Shown here: piece after piece, positions 25,263-34,468 of the stretch
Layout: every line of letters starts with the position of its first letter
How positions within the stretch are numbered: the first letter of the stretch is position 1
From: Ectobacillus polymachus
GTDB taxonomy: Bacteria > Bacillota > Bacilli > Bacillales > Bacillaceae_G
NCBI RefSeq assembly: GCF_048159605.1
Contig: NZ_JBLREB010000006.1
Span: 18,118-82,117 of the forward strand
Length of the DNA stretch: 64,000 nt
Reading direction: 5' to 3'
Notes under the pieces: model-generated
Database searches by the model: none
What the model saw: the letters and a program-made list of their open reading frames with translations, nothing else
What the model was told of the DNA's origin: nothing
Position numbers and translations under genes: made by a program

Positions 25263-26429
25263 GTGGAATCACGACCTTCGAAAAAAACTGTGTATGGAAA
25301 TATACCGCACCCTATCAGAGATGATGGCGCTGGCGCGACCGATTTTGGTCCTCGTGACATCATGCGAGATATTGAAAACCCCGATATGTTCGTTCCCCCG
25401 GTCACCGACGCCGGAACGATTCCTAATTTAAAGTTCTCTTTTTCCGATACCAATATGCAGTTAAATCACGGTGGTTGGTCACGGCAAGTAACGATAAGAG
25501 AACTACCGATCGCAACCACGCTTGCGGGGGTGAACATGCGTCTGACGCCGGGCGGTGTACGGGAGTTACATTGGCATAAGCAAGCTGAATGGGCCTACAT
25601 GATTTTAGGGCGGGCACGAATCACCTCGGTCGACCAGGACGGGCGGAATTTTATAGCCGATGTCGCAGCAGGGGATTTGTGGTACTTTCCAGCCGGAATT
25701 CCACACTCGATTCAAGGACGAGAGGAAGGTTGCGAATTTCTGCTCGTGTTCGACGATGGCAACTTCTCCGATTTCGATACCTTCTCTATTACTGATTGGT
25801 TCGCCCATACACCAAAGGATGTGTTGGCTGCGAATTTCGGTGTAACGGAAAGCGCCTTTGCTCATATCCCTACAAAACAGCGCTACATTTTCCAAGCAAA
25901 GTTGCCCGGCTCACTGGAAAGTCAGGAGATTTCGGATCCTTACGGTACTGTGCCAAAAAGCTTCACACATCGGCTTCTTGCACAAGATCCGATCGTAACT
26001 CCGGGCGGGACGGTACGTATCGTTGATTCCACCAACTTCCCCATTTCGTCTACAATTGCGGCGGCGTTAGTGGAAATCAAGCCAGGCGGAATGAGAGAAA
26101 TGCATTGGCATCCGAATAACGATGAGTGGCAATATTACCTCTCAGGATCTGGACGCATGACGGTATTTGCAGCGAATGGCACTGCCAGAACTTTTAATTA
26201 CCGGGCCGGCGATGTAGGATATGTACCGTTCGCCATGGGACATTATATCCAAAACACAGGCAATCAAAGCCTATGGTTTCTGGAGATGTTCAAGAGTAAT
26301 CGCTTTGCCGACGTGTCATTGAACCAATGGATGGCGCTAACTCCAAAAGAGCTAGTAGAGGAACACTTGCATGTAGGGCCAGAATTGATGAACGCACTGC
26401 GCAAGGAAAAATGGCCTGTCGTTAAATAG
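25263..26429 (+). CDS. oxdC: oxalate decarboxylase (bicupin)
   Basis: A 388-residue bicupin. Each cupin has its Mn ligands: H-W-H-K-Q-A-E-W-A-Y with a later H in I-P-H-S in the first, H-W-H-P-N-N-D-E-W with M-G-H-Y in the second. Whole-length similarity to B. subtilis OxdC is clear. It converts oxalate to formate and CO2 and raises pH. The lid that reads S-E-N-S-T in OxdC reads S-D-F-D-T here, replacing the catalytic Glu162 by Asp. The GTG at 25263, eight bases after AAAGGAG, is the likely start. Base composition is richer in G and C than the surroundings, suggesting transfer. Confidence 0.9.
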   Translation: MESRPSKKTVYGNIPHPIRDDGAGATDFGPRDIMRDIENPDMFVPPVTDAGTIPNLKFSFSDTNMQLNHGGWSRQVTIRELPIATTLAGVNMRLTPGGVRELHWHKQAEWAYMILGRARITSVDQDGRNFIADVAAGDLWYFPAGIPHSIQGREEGCEFLLVFDDGNFSDFDTFSITDWFAHTPKDVLAANFGVTESAFAHIPTKQRYIFQAKLPGSLESQEISDPYGTVPKSFTHRLLAQDPIVTPGGTVRIVDSTNFPISSTIAAALVEIKPGGMREMHWHPNNDEWQYYLSGSGRMTVFAANGTARTFNYRAGDVGYVPFAMGHYIQNTGNQSLWFLEMFKSNRFADVSLNQWMALTPKELVEEHLHVGPELMNALRKEKWPVVK

Positions 26430-26573
26430 ATGATAGAACAAAAGATGCAACACTTGAGACATTGATTTAGTTAATAGAATATAACTAATTTTAATTTTTC
26501 ACATTTACTTCTATTCAGTAATTGTGGTACACTTATTTTTGTATTAGAAAACTATATATTGTGTTCGTTTTAA

Positions 26574-26726
26574 TTAGGTACCACTATATGTGGTTTAATA
26601 GGGAAGTTCGGTGAAAAACCAACGCTGTCCCCGCAACTGTAAAGCTGACGAAGACCTAAGTCCACTATGTTATGTAAAACATGGGAAGGAGGTCGGAGGA
26701 TGAAGCAAGCCAGGAGACCTGCCTTT
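26574..26726 (+). promoter_or_regulatory. cobalamin (B12) riboswitch
   Basis: The conserved core is readable: GGGAA near 26601, GGTGAAAAACC, GCTGTCCCCGCAACTGTAA at about 26624-26642, AAGTCC, GGATGAAGCAAGCC, and the B12 box CAGGAGACCTGCC ending near 26723. A terminator hairpin follows at 26805, as expected for transcription attenuation. The next gene in sense is nrdD. Confidence 0.93.
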
Positions 26727-26804
26727 ATAAAACCGATCAATCATTTCTTCGGGGATTGAGAAATGGAGACGTAACCATTTTTCAAGTTTCTAACGTTTCC
26801 ATTT

Positions 26805-26836
26805 AAAGCTATCTCTTTTGAAGAGATAGCTTTTTT
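26805..26836 (+). terminator. attenuator terminator of the B12 riboswitch
   Basis: Stem AAAGCTATCTCTT / AAGAGATAGCTTT with a three-base loop and six T. It lies 80 bases after the B12 box and 258 bases before nrdD. An additional hairpin with arms AAATGGA/TCCATTT (26761-26804) lies between them. Ligand binding should favour termination. Confidence 0.85.
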
Positions 26837-27094
26837 AATTTTGTTCAGTAGATACCCCTCCCTATTTGGTGAGAAATCTGGACGAAAATTACGCCAAGAA
26901 GATGTAATTAATATTTTGAAAAGGCGAATGATCATGTCTAAACTTTTAAAAAGGAAAAGTAATACTCTACTTGGTCTACATCTAAATATCGAATAACATT
27001 CAAATTATGTTCGGTAATTATGATGAAATTGATTTTAAAATGTATATATAATACCACATTAGAGACTAATCGTATTTTTTTATGAAAGAATGGG

Positions 27095-29341
27095 ATGTAT
27101 ATGAAAACAATAAATAAACATCAAGAAGTAATAAAACGAGATAAGTGTATTGTGCCATTTTGTGCAGATAAAATCATTCAAGCTATTGAAAAGGCGGAAC
27201 AAGCTACAAAACTGGGAGTAACCCCCACTCTCGCTCAAAGTATATGTAATAAAGTTTTGGAACAAATTCAAGTAGACATAATTTCTGTAGAGGAAATTCA
27301 AGATTTAGTTGAAATCGAACTTATGAAGAGTGAGCGAACAGATGTAGCAAAAGCTTATATTTTATATCGTGAAGAACGAACAAAAGCAAGAAATGGAAAA
27401 TCATTTGAAACGATTGCATCCATTATTAGAGCTGAATCTAATGATATTACAAAAGAAAATGCCAATATGAGTGCTGAAACACCTTCTGGGATGATGATGA
27501 AATTTGCGAGTGAAACGACAAAAGCTTATACTTTCTCAGAATTGTTGAAACCAGAGCATCGCTTTTTACATCGTACCGGAGCCATTCATATCCATGACCT
27601 TGACTATTATCCTACGCGGAGCTTAACTTGTGTTCAACACCCGCTTGATCAAATGCTTGAACATGGATTAGAAGTGAACCATGCTTCCTTACGTCGTCCT
27701 AACAGTATTCATGGAGCCACAGTGATGGCTTGTATTTCCCTTGAAACTGCACAAAATGAAATGCATGGAGGGCAAGCTATCCCAGCTTTTGATTTTTATA
27801 TGGCTCCTTTCGTTAAAGTAACTTATGAAAAAGAATTAAAGAAGGCTTGTGAATTTACAGGAAGTGATTTTGATGAATTAAAGAAACTTCCAATAGCCGT
27901 TTATAAAGAAACAAGTTTAGAAGGGTTAACAGGACAAGAAAGGGTTCTCCAACATGCGTTAAACCGAACTGTGAATGCGGTTTATCAAGCGATGGAAGGG
28001 TTTATCCATAATATGAACAGCATTCATTCGCGCGGAGGCAATCAAGTCGTATTTTCATCCATTAATTATGGGACAGATACATCACCGGAAGGACGTTGTG
28101 TGATGGAACAATTGCTGCGATCAACTGAACGTGGTGTTGGTAATGGACAAACAGCGATTTTCCCAATTCAAATTTTTAAAATAAAAGATGGTGTGAACTT
28201 AAAAGAAGGAGATCCAAATTATGATTTATTTCAATTGGCCTGTCGCGTGACAGCGAAACGTTTCTTCCCTAATTTTATTAATTTAGATGCGCCATTTAAC
28301 CAACATAATAAGTGGAATTCAGAAGACCCGAAACGTTATCTCTATGAAACTGCGACAATGGGCTGCCGTACTCGTGTCTTTGAAAATCTTCATGGGGAAA
28401 AAACATCCATCGGCCGGGGAAATGCATCCTTTACTTCGATTAACTTAGTGCGCATCGCTTTAGAAACAATGGAAGAAGTAAAAAAAGAACAACTTCCTGA
28501 AGAAGAAAAATGGAATCGATTCTATACAAAACTTGAGTACATGGTCGAGACAGTTGGAGAGCAATTAAAAGTACGTTATGATTTCCAAAAACAGGCTTTA
28601 GCAAAACAATTTCCAACGCTGTTGAAATATTTATGGCAAGGCGGACGCCAATTAAAACCGGAAGATCATATTGAAAAAGTTATCAATCAATCTACTTTAG
28701 GTATTGGATTTATAGGATTAGCAGAATGTTTACTAGCTTTAATTGGAAAACATCAGGGAGAGTCTGAAGAGGCACAAGCAACAGGTTTAAACATCGTATC
28801 ATTTATGCGTGATAAATGTACGGAACTAAAAGAACGTTATCAGTTTAACTACAGCCTGCTTGCTACCCCTGCCGAATCCTTGTGCAAAAAGTTCCCTAAG
28901 CTTGACCGGGAACGCTTTGGCGAAGTTGAAGGAGTAAATACACGAGAATATTATACAAACTCGAATCATGTGCCTGTATGGCATCCTATTTCTGCAATCA
29001 AGAAAATGCAAATTGAAGCTCCATATCACCCATTAACATTGGGTGGACATATTGCATATATTGAATTGGATGGAAAGGCATCAGAAAACTATCAGGCAAT
29101 TCAAAAGATGGTACTTATGGCACATCATCTGCAAATTGGTTATTTCAGTTTAAATCATACAGTTTGTCGGTGCTTAGATTGTGGGCATGAAACGAATCAT
29201 GCAGAAACAACAGAGTGTGAGTCGTGCCAAAGTAATAATATTGATGTCATTCAACGGATTACAGGTTACCTAGTAGGAACAACATCCAAATGGAACGAAG
29301 GGAAAAAGGCCGAATTACGAGATCGAGTTGTTCATTCTTGA
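27095..29341 (+). CDS. nrdD: anaerobic (class III) ribonucleoside-triphosphate reductase
   Basis: A 748-residue class III reductase. An ATP-cone occupies about residues 1-100. The Zn site has C-R-C-L-D-C and C-E-S-C-Q-S near 695-715, and the glycyl-radical region R-I-T-G-Y-L-V-G-T-T ends the protein. It makes dNTPs without oxygen after activation by NrdG, encoded 29 bases downstream. An ATG at 27101 is an alternative start. The B12 riboswitch upstream implies repression when cobalamin is available, which makes sense only if a B12-dependent class II enzyme exists elsewhere. Confidence 0.93.
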   Translation: MYMKTINKHQEVIKRDKCIVPFCADKIIQAIEKAEQATKLGVTPTLAQSICNKVLEQIQVDIISVEEIQDLVEIELMKSERTDVAKAYILYREERTKARNGKSFETIASIIRAESNDITKENANMSAETPSGMMMKFASETTKAYTFSELLKPEHRFLHRTGAIHIHDLDYYPTRSLTCVQHPLDQMLEHGLEVNHASLRRPNSIHGATVMACISLETAQNEMHGGQAIPAFDFYMAPFVKVTYEKELKKACEFTGSDFDELKKLPIAVYKETSLEGLTGQERVLQHALNRTVNAVYQAMEGFIHNMNSIHSRGGNQVVFSSINYGTDTSPEGRCVMEQLLRSTERGVGNGQTAIFPIQIFKIKDGVNLKEGDPNYDLFQLACRVTAKRFFPNFINLDAPFNQHNKWNSEDPKRYLYETATMGCRTRVFENLHGEKTSIGRGNASFTSINLVRIALETMEEVKKEQLPEEEKWNRFYTKLEYMVETVGEQLKVRYDFQKQALAKQFPTLLKYLWQGGRQLKPEDHIEKVINQSTLGIGFIGLAECLLALIGKHQGESEEAQATGLNIVSFMRDKCTELKERYQFNYSLLATPAESLCKKFPKLDRERFGEVEGVNTREYYTNSNHVPVWHPISAIKKMQIEAPYHPLTLGGHIAYIELDGKASENYQAIQKMVLMAHHLQIGYFSLNHTVCRCLDCGHETNHAETTECESCQSNNIDVIQRITGYLVGTTSKWNEGKKAELRDRVVHS

Positions 29342-29370
29342 AACAAATGATATAAGGAAAGTGAACATAC

Positions 29371-29895
29371 ATGAACATAGCAGGGTTTTATCCGGATTCC
29401 ATTTCCAATGGAGAAGGGTGGAGAGCGGTTCTCTTTGTAGCAGGCTGCCCGCATCACTGTCCAGGATGTCAGAATCCACAATCATGGGATAAAGACTATG
29501 GAGAACCATATAATGAAGATGATGTATATAATCAAATTGTAGAGAATCCCTTTTTAGATGGTTTAACTTTGTCGGGAGGAGAGCCCTTCCTTTACTGCAG
29601 AGAGCTCTTTTCATTAGTTCAACGGGTTAAAGAAAACGGATTAACGATTTGGTCTTATACTGGTTTTACATTTGAAGAACTTTTGCAATGGTCTAAAAAG
29701 AATATGGATGTTCTAGCATTTCTAAAAGAAATTGATGTATTGGTAGATGGTAGATTTCTAGCAGAAAAAAAGGAACCGAAAAGAATATTTCGTGGAAGTG
29801 CCAATCAACGGATTATCGATGTGAAAGCTTCAATTGAAAAACAGGAAGTTGTATTACACTTGCTATCCGAAAGTGAAAATGGTTTAGACAAATAA
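29371..29895 (+). CDS. nrdG: anaerobic RNR-activating radical SAM protein
   Basis: A 174-residue radical SAM activase. The 4Fe-4S motif C-P-H-H-C-P-G-C is near residue 27, with L-S-G-G-E-P-F near residue 68 binding SAM. It generates the glycyl radical on NrdD. Same operon as nrdD. Confidence 0.94.
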   Translation: MNIAGFYPDSISNGEGWRAVLFVAGCPHHCPGCQNPQSWDKDYGEPYNEDDVYNQIVENPFLDGLTLSGGEPFLYCRELFSLVQRVKENGLTIWSYTGFTFEELLQWSKKNMDVLAFLKEIDVLVDGRFLAEKKEPKRIFRGSANQRIIDVKASIEKQEVVLHLLSESENGLDK

Positions 29896-29907
29896 GTCGA
29901 TTAATAA

Positions 29908-29951
29908 AAAAAGCTATCGTTTTGAATAAAGCTTGATCAAAACGATAGCTT
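29908..29951 (+). terminator. terminator of nrdDG
   Basis: Stem AAGCTATCGTTTTGA / TCAAAACGATAGCTT with a short loop, about 15 bases after the nrdG stop. T-runs flank both sides. Confidence 0.85.
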
Positions 29952-30022
29952 ACTTTTATTTTTAAGAGCTGTTTTTTATATAAGCTCCATATTTCACTAA
30001 AGCACCTGTTAGTTCAAGAAGA

Positions 30023-30529
30023 TTAATTATTATTTTTATAGTAGAAGATGGTAGCAGCTAATTCACCATTCTCAGATTTCGCATAGTTAGGAATCCGTCC
30101 AGCTTGAATATAACCTAATGAAGTATATAGTTTATTGGAAGGGTCTCCTTCTCTAGTATCTAATACTAAAAGAGACCTGCTTTCTTGTTTTGCTCTTTCT
30201 TCTGCTTTTTGCATAAGTGAGCGTCCAATACCGTTACGTCTAAAGTTTGGATGAGTCATTAACTTGCAAATTTCAGCTCTGTGGCTTCCATTTGGCTTTG
30301 TAATTAAATGCAATTGAACACTGCCCGCCACTTTATTGTTTATTTTAGCAAGAAACAATATCACCTCTGGTGCTAAGACAGTTTGCCAATACTTTGTCGC
30401 TTCTTCTTGTTCCAGTGGAGGTAAAAAACCTATTGACGCTCCATCATCTACTACGGTTTTCAAAAGTTCAGAAAGCTCTTCAATATCTTCATCAAGTAGT
30501 TTAATCTCTTTTATTTCTAGATCTTGCAT
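30023..30529 (-). CDS. GNAT-family N-acetyltransferase
   Basis: A 168-residue GNAT protein with the acetyl-CoA loop R-R-N-G-I-G-R-S-L-M and the C-terminal Y-T-S-L-G-Y segment. The ATG at 30529 follows AGGGGGAAAA. The acceptor is unknown. It is converging on nrdG with a shared terminator zone between. Confidence 0.86.
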   Translation of the reverse strand: MQDLEIKEIKLLDEDIEELSELLKTVVDDGASIGFLPPLEQEEATKYWQTVLAPEVILFLAKINNKVAGSVQLHLITKPNGSHRAEICKLMTHPNFRRNGIGRSLMQKAEERAKQESRSLLVLDTREGDPSNKLYTSLGYIQAGRIPNYAKSENGELAATIFYYKNNN

Positions 30530-30614
30530 CACTTTTCCCCCTTTTGTTCACTCAATATATAATTGTATATTATCACCAACAACACCCATTCCCTTCTTTT
30601 TTTCTATTTCTCTT

Positions 30615-30731
30615 CTAATTCTTGATGGGATTAGATAATATATTTACCTCTGCTTCAGTCAATTGACGGTTTACAATTGCAACAAAATCAATATCGCTAG
30701 ATCCTTCATAAATAATCAAATTTAGATTTGG
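30615..30731 (-). pseudogene. fragment of an AadA-type nucleotidyltransferase
   Basis: The minus strand reads P-N-L-N-L-I-I-Y-E-G-S-S-D-I-D-F-V-A-I-V-N and then N-R-Q-L-T-E-A-E-V to a stop at 30615. G-S-x-D-I-D is the nucleotidyltransferase metal motif, and the segment matches streptomycin/spectinomycin adenylyltransferase-like proteins. Most of the gene is gone. It occupies the gap between the GNAT and PadR genes. Confidence 0.65.
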
Positions 30732-30872
30732 AAAAAATTTGTTAGAAATATAGCCCAGTACCTTGCATTAATTAATAGTAAATGGTATTTTATTCATAGA
30801 TAAGGAATATATGTATATTCAGCTATTATACATTGCACAGTATCAACCATTACTTTATAGGTGGTGAGTTAT

Positions 30873-31196
30873 TTGAATATTCAATTTAAAAAAGGTGCAC
30901 TGGAATTATGTGTATTGGTCTACACGTTGAAAAAGGATCGTTATGGATATGAGTTGGTTCACAGCATCTCTGATAAAATCCAAATTGCGGAAGGAACCGT
31001 ATATCCTTTATTACGACGCTTAACGAAAGAGGGCTATTTCGCAACATACTTGTCGGAATCCAATGAAGGCCCGCCTAGAAAATACTATCAGCTGACGAAA
31101 GCAGGACAAGAATATCTTGAACGGTTAGTAAAGGAATGGAAGCAATTTTCTGCCAGTGTCAATGAAATTATTAAGGAGGGAATGAAGTATGACTAA
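30873..31196 (+). CDS. PadR-family transcriptional regulator
   Basis: About 107 residues: a winged helix with K-D-R-Y-G-Y-E-L-V-H, E-G-T-V-Y-P-L-L-R-R-L and the wing G-P-P-R-K-Y-Y, then a short dimerisation helix. A TTG at 30873 behind GGTGGTGAG gives the usual M-N-I-Q-F-K-K start. First gene of a three-gene operon with DUF1700 and DUF4097 proteins, the usual envelope-stress type cluster in Bacilli. Confidence 0.9.
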   Translation: MNIQFKKGALELCVLVYTLKKDRYGYELVHSISDKIQIAEGTVYPLLRRLTKEGYFATYLSESNEGPPRKYYQLTKAGQEYLERLVKEWKQFSASVNEIIKEGMKYD

Positions 31197-31752
31197 ACAA
31201 CAATTTTTAAATGAACTAAACCGTCTGTTAGTACCATTGCCTGATGAGGAACGAAAAGATATTTTAAGTGATTATGAGTCACATATTGATTCTGCGATAA
31301 AAAATGGAAAAAGCGAGGAAGAGGCGGTTAAAGATTTAGGTTCGCCGAGAACAATCGCATTTGAATTAGGGACTCCTATTGAGAAGACGGACACTGCCGA
31401 TTTGATCTCACAAAAGGAAACTACAAATCGAAGTGTCGGTCCTAACATTTTTGCATTTTTAGGAATGCTGCTCTTCAATCTCATTTTCATTGTTGGACCT
31501 GCATTGGGTATCGCTGGGGTATTTATTGGGCTTTATGCCGCGTCAATCGGTTTTCTTGTTACACCACTTGGATTCATCATGAATTTGTTTACACACGATA
31601 CACCGATTCTTCTTATGTTCTTCGTCGTCCTTGCGGCTTTTTCATTTGGGTATCTGCTGTTATGGTTAACGAACTTTTTAGCAAAAGGTTATATACGCTT
31701 ACTCTATTGGTATTGGAAGCTTAATGTGAAAATCGTGAATGGGGGTTATTAG
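31189..31752 (+). CDS. DUF1700 (HAAS-type) membrane protein
   Basis: A 187-residue protein with the N-terminal DUF1700 helix bundle (F-L-N-E-L-N-R-L-L ... D-I-L-S-D-Y-E-S-H) and three to four transmembrane segments from about residue 85. Overlaps the PadR gene by eight bases, so translation is coupled. These proteins are thought to relay signals between PadR-linked regulators and the envelope. The specific role is unknown. Confidence 0.85.
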   Translation: MTKQQFLNELNRLLVPLPDEERKDILSDYESHIDSAIKNGKSEEEAVKDLGSPRTIAFELGTPIEKTDTADLISQKETTNRSVGPNIFAFLGMLLFNLIFIVGPALGIAGVFIGLYAASIGFLVTPLGFIMNLFTHDTPILLMFFVVLAAFSFGYLLLWLTNFLAKGYIRLLYWYWKLNVKIVNGGY

Positions 31753-31753
31753 A

Positions 31754-32584
31754 GTGAAGAAACTTTCAATCCGTATTGCTATATTAGGATTGGTAATTGG
31801 GGTCATAGGAGTTTTCTGTTTTGGTTTTGTCAATCCTGCTCCGTCAGTCACAGTAGATGAAACAAAAACGATTCAAGTAACGGATATCAACAAGATCTCG
31901 CTGGAATCCCGTTCATCTAGTGTCCATTTTTATCCTTCAACATCGGATGTTTTGACCGTTCATCTCTACGGCCAATCTTCCCGAAAGGATCAGGTGCTTT
32001 CCGTAAGTAAGAGCGGTGATACAGCAATGATTAATATCGGGCATAAAAAAGATTACATGTTTTTTACATTTTTTGGCTTCGTGAACAAAGGCTTGCAAGT
32101 TGATGTGGAAGTACCGCAAAAAATGTACAGTGAAATAACTGGCCGTTCTTCCGCAGGGCATATCGAAATCCAGCAAATTTCAGCTGGTCGCTTTGATTTA
32201 GATTCTTCCGCAGGCAGTATTAAAGCTGACGACTTAAAAGGGGATGTAACCGCCCATTCTTCTGCGGGAAGTATAAATCTAACTAACATTGAGGGAAAAA
32301 TGGATTTAGACAGTAGTGCCGGTTCAGTTAATGTCCGATTAAAGGCAATTACGCATGACATCACCGCTCACAGCAGTGCCGGTTCCATTCAAATTGTGAC
32401 CGAACAGCAGCCGGAGTCCCTTCAACTGAATGCCCGGTCATCCGCAGGCAGTGTTAAAAGCAATCTAGCAAACATTTTGTACAGTACAAATGAACGTGAC
32501 CGTGTCAACGGCTCCATTGGTTCAGGTGGACCTAAGCTGCAACTAGATTCCAGCGCGGGTTCCGTATCCATCAACAAACATTAG
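31754..32584 (+). CDS. DUF4097 envelope protein with S-S-A-G repeats
   Basis: About 276 residues: one N-terminal membrane segment, then an extracellular beta-helical DUF4097 domain. The motif S-S-A-G(S/H) occurs at least six times at roughly 20- to 30-residue spacing (for example D-L-D-S-S-A-G-S-I), each likely one rung of the helix. GTG at 31754, after GGGGG, is preferred over the ATG at 31739 inside DUF1700. Probable membrane-surface sensor or effector of the PadR operon. Confidence 0.83.
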   Translation: MKKLSIRIAILGLVIGVIGVFCFGFVNPAPSVTVDETKTIQVTDINKISLESRSSSVHFYPSTSDVLTVHLYGQSSRKDQVLSVSKSGDTAMINIGHKKDYMFFTFFGFVNKGLQVDVEVPQKMYSEITGRSSAGHIEIQQISAGRFDLDSSAGSIKADDLKGDVTAHSSAGSINLTNIEGKMDLDSSAGSVNVRLKAITHDITAHSSAGSIQIVTEQQPESLQLNARSSAGSVKSNLANILYSTNERDRVNGSIGSGGPKLQLDSSAGSVSINKH

Positions 32585-32621
32585 AAGTTTAAAGATACAA
32601 TCATAGAATGGAAAACTGTTT

Positions 32622-32650
32622 AGGCTATCGAAATTCGATAGCCTTTTTGT
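32622..32650 (+). terminator. terminator of the PadR operon
   Basis: Stem GGCTATCG / CGATAGCC, five-base loop, five T, about 40 bases past the DUF4097 stop. Confidence 0.88.
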
Positions 32651-32917
32651 GTCTGGATCAATTACATCGTCTATGACAGCTTCGTTTTCTAGTAAGCTAG
32701 TGGACTTTGCTCTTCTCCAAAGGTCCACTGCATAGGAGTTTTCTTTAACTAGCGGTCTGTTCACACATCGGTTCAAATTCACTTTATATTGCAATTCCCT
32801 GAAAAATGCTACTAACTTTAAGAAACTATATTTCTAATGAATGTTGAACATCAAAGAAGAAGATACATATTCGAGCCTTAAAAATCATATTTAGTAACGA
32901 TTGATGGAAATTAAATT
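32651..32917. other. gap with a decayed minus-strand reading frame
   Basis: The minus strand of 32651-32815 stays open over about 55 codons (for example V-D-L-W-R-R-A-K-S-T), without a plausible start or ribosome binding site, and I do not recognise it. The remainder is AT-rich leader for the catalase gene. No clear PerR box was seen. Confidence 0.4.
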
Positions 32918-32932
32918 TTGGAGGCTATAATA

Positions 32933-34312
32933 ATGAATGAAAAGCATCATAAACAGAGGCAAACTTTATTAGAGGAAAGCCATTATGAGAATCGAGACCT
33001 CTCCAATGAGCCAGCTAAACTTCATTCCCAGACGATTGGCTCTGGGGGATCTGTACTGGAACAAGATGGTGTACTACACGAAACCTTACAAGAATTTATT
33101 CATGAAAAGATTTTAGAAAGACCCGTTCATGTAAAAGGATTTGGTGCATTTGGTTATTTTCAAACGATATATTCGATGTCCGAACATACAAAACTGAGCT
33201 TTTTACAAAATTCTAATCAGAAAGTTCCTGTTATGGTTCGCTTTTCGTTAGCTGTCAGTACGAAAGGAACACCTGATACATCTAGAAATGTAAGTGGTTT
33301 TGCTACAAAATTTTATACAGAAGAAGGCGCTTTTGACCTTTTATGTAATCACATTCCTGTCTTTTCTGTTCGTGATGCGATACGATTTCCGGAATTTATT
33401 AAAGCAATCTTACCTTCACCAAAAAATAATTTAATTGACCCTAATAGGTTTTGGAGCTTTGTAGCAAGAGCGCCTGAATCGATTCATTTTATTGTACGTT
33501 TATACTCAGATGCTGGTACGATAAAAAGTCTTCGCCGCATTCCAGGACATAGTGTAAATACATATGTTTGGAGAAATGCTCAAGGTATTAGAAAGTACGT
33601 TAAATACCATTGGTACCCATTTGAAGGTGTACAATACATTAGTCGCGAAGAAGCAAATAGACTAGCTGCTGAAAATCCTGATTACGCTGGTAAAGATTTA
33701 TACGATACGATTGCAGGTGGTAAACCGGTGGAATATGGCTTATATGTCCAGCTCATGAACCCAAAGGATGAAGCAAATCTTTCTTATGATCCTTTAGACG
33801 ATACAAAAGTATGGGATGAACAAGAGTATCCCCTAATACCAGTAGGCAAAATGGTATTAAATATAAATCCTGATAATTATATGGAACAAGTAGAAAAAGT
33901 CGCCTTCTCCGTTTCTAATTTACTAGACGGCGCAGAATTATCTGATGATAAAATACTGCAGGGCCGTGCCAATATTTATAGTGATTCTCAAAGAAGAAGA
34001 ATTGGAACTGAATTTCGTAAGTTACCGGTTAACCAACAGCAAAATTGGACACCAGCTAATCAAATTACAAGTGGTGATGGAAGATATGTTGAAGGCAAAC
34101 TAGAAAGAACTTCTATAACAAAGCAAGACGATTTTGGGCAGGCTGGTGAATTCTATACGAGGCTACCTCAAATAGAAAAAGAACATCTTGTCGAAAATTT
34201 AGCCAGTGATTTGAAAGTCATATCTGATGATATTAGAAAGAAAGTTATGGAGTATTTCAATAAAGTATCATCTGACTTAGCAAAGAGAATTGAGATTGAA
34301 ATGAAAAAGTGA
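32933..34312 (+). CDS. monofunctional haem catalase
   Basis: A 459-residue catalase. The distal His is in R-P-V-H-V-K-G-F-G-A near residue 67, Asn in C-N-H-I-P-V-F near 140, and the haem-ligand Tyr with its Arg in R-A-N-I-Y-S-D-S-Q-R near 350. The motifs are more divergent than in vegetative KatA (R-L-F-x-Y becomes R-A-N-I-Y). The ATG at 32933 follows GGAGG. Cytoplasmic H2O2 removal. It stands alone with its own terminator. Confidence 0.9.
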   Translation: MNEKHHKQRQTLLEESHYENRDLSNEPAKLHSQTIGSGGSVLEQDGVLHETLQEFIHEKILERPVHVKGFGAFGYFQTIYSMSEHTKLSFLQNSNQKVPVMVRFSLAVSTKGTPDTSRNVSGFATKFYTEEGAFDLLCNHIPVFSVRDAIRFPEFIKAILPSPKNNLIDPNRFWSFVARAPESIHFIVRLYSDAGTIKSLRRIPGHSVNTYVWRNAQGIRKYVKYHWYPFEGVQYISREEANRLAAENPDYAGKDLYDTIAGGKPVEYGLYVQLMNPKDEANLSYDPLDDTKVWDEQEYPLIPVGKMVLNINPDNYMEQVEKVAFSVSNLLDGAELSDDKILQGRANIYSDSQRRRIGTEFRKLPVNQQQNWTPANQITSGDGRYVEGKLERTSITKQDDFGQAGEFYTRLPQIEKEHLVENLASDLKVISDDIRKKVMEYFNKVSSDLAKRIEIEMKK

Positions 34313-34321
34313 TAAGAAGAT

Positions 34322-34361
34322 TAAAAAACGTCATTATTACGATTAAAATGACGTTTTTTTG
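34322..34361 (+). terminator. terminator of the catalase gene
   Basis: Stem AAAAAACGTCATT / AATGACGTTTTTTT with an 11-base loop, ten bases past the stop codon. Confidence 0.9.
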
Positions 34362-34468
34362 TATAAAATTTATTAATTTCCACCATGTTCTTAATAACCG
34401 TATACTTTCACAAATACTACAATTGTTGCATTGAAATTAACGTGCAACAATTCCATTGATTCTTTCTT

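Noticed and set aside
32651..32815. Minus-strand frame beside the DUF4097 terminator
   Set aside because: No start, no ribosome binding site and no recognisable motif. At most a decayed fragment.
32820..32932. PerR box upstream of the catalase
   Set aside because: The region is AT-rich but no convincing palindromic match to the PerR consensus was found.
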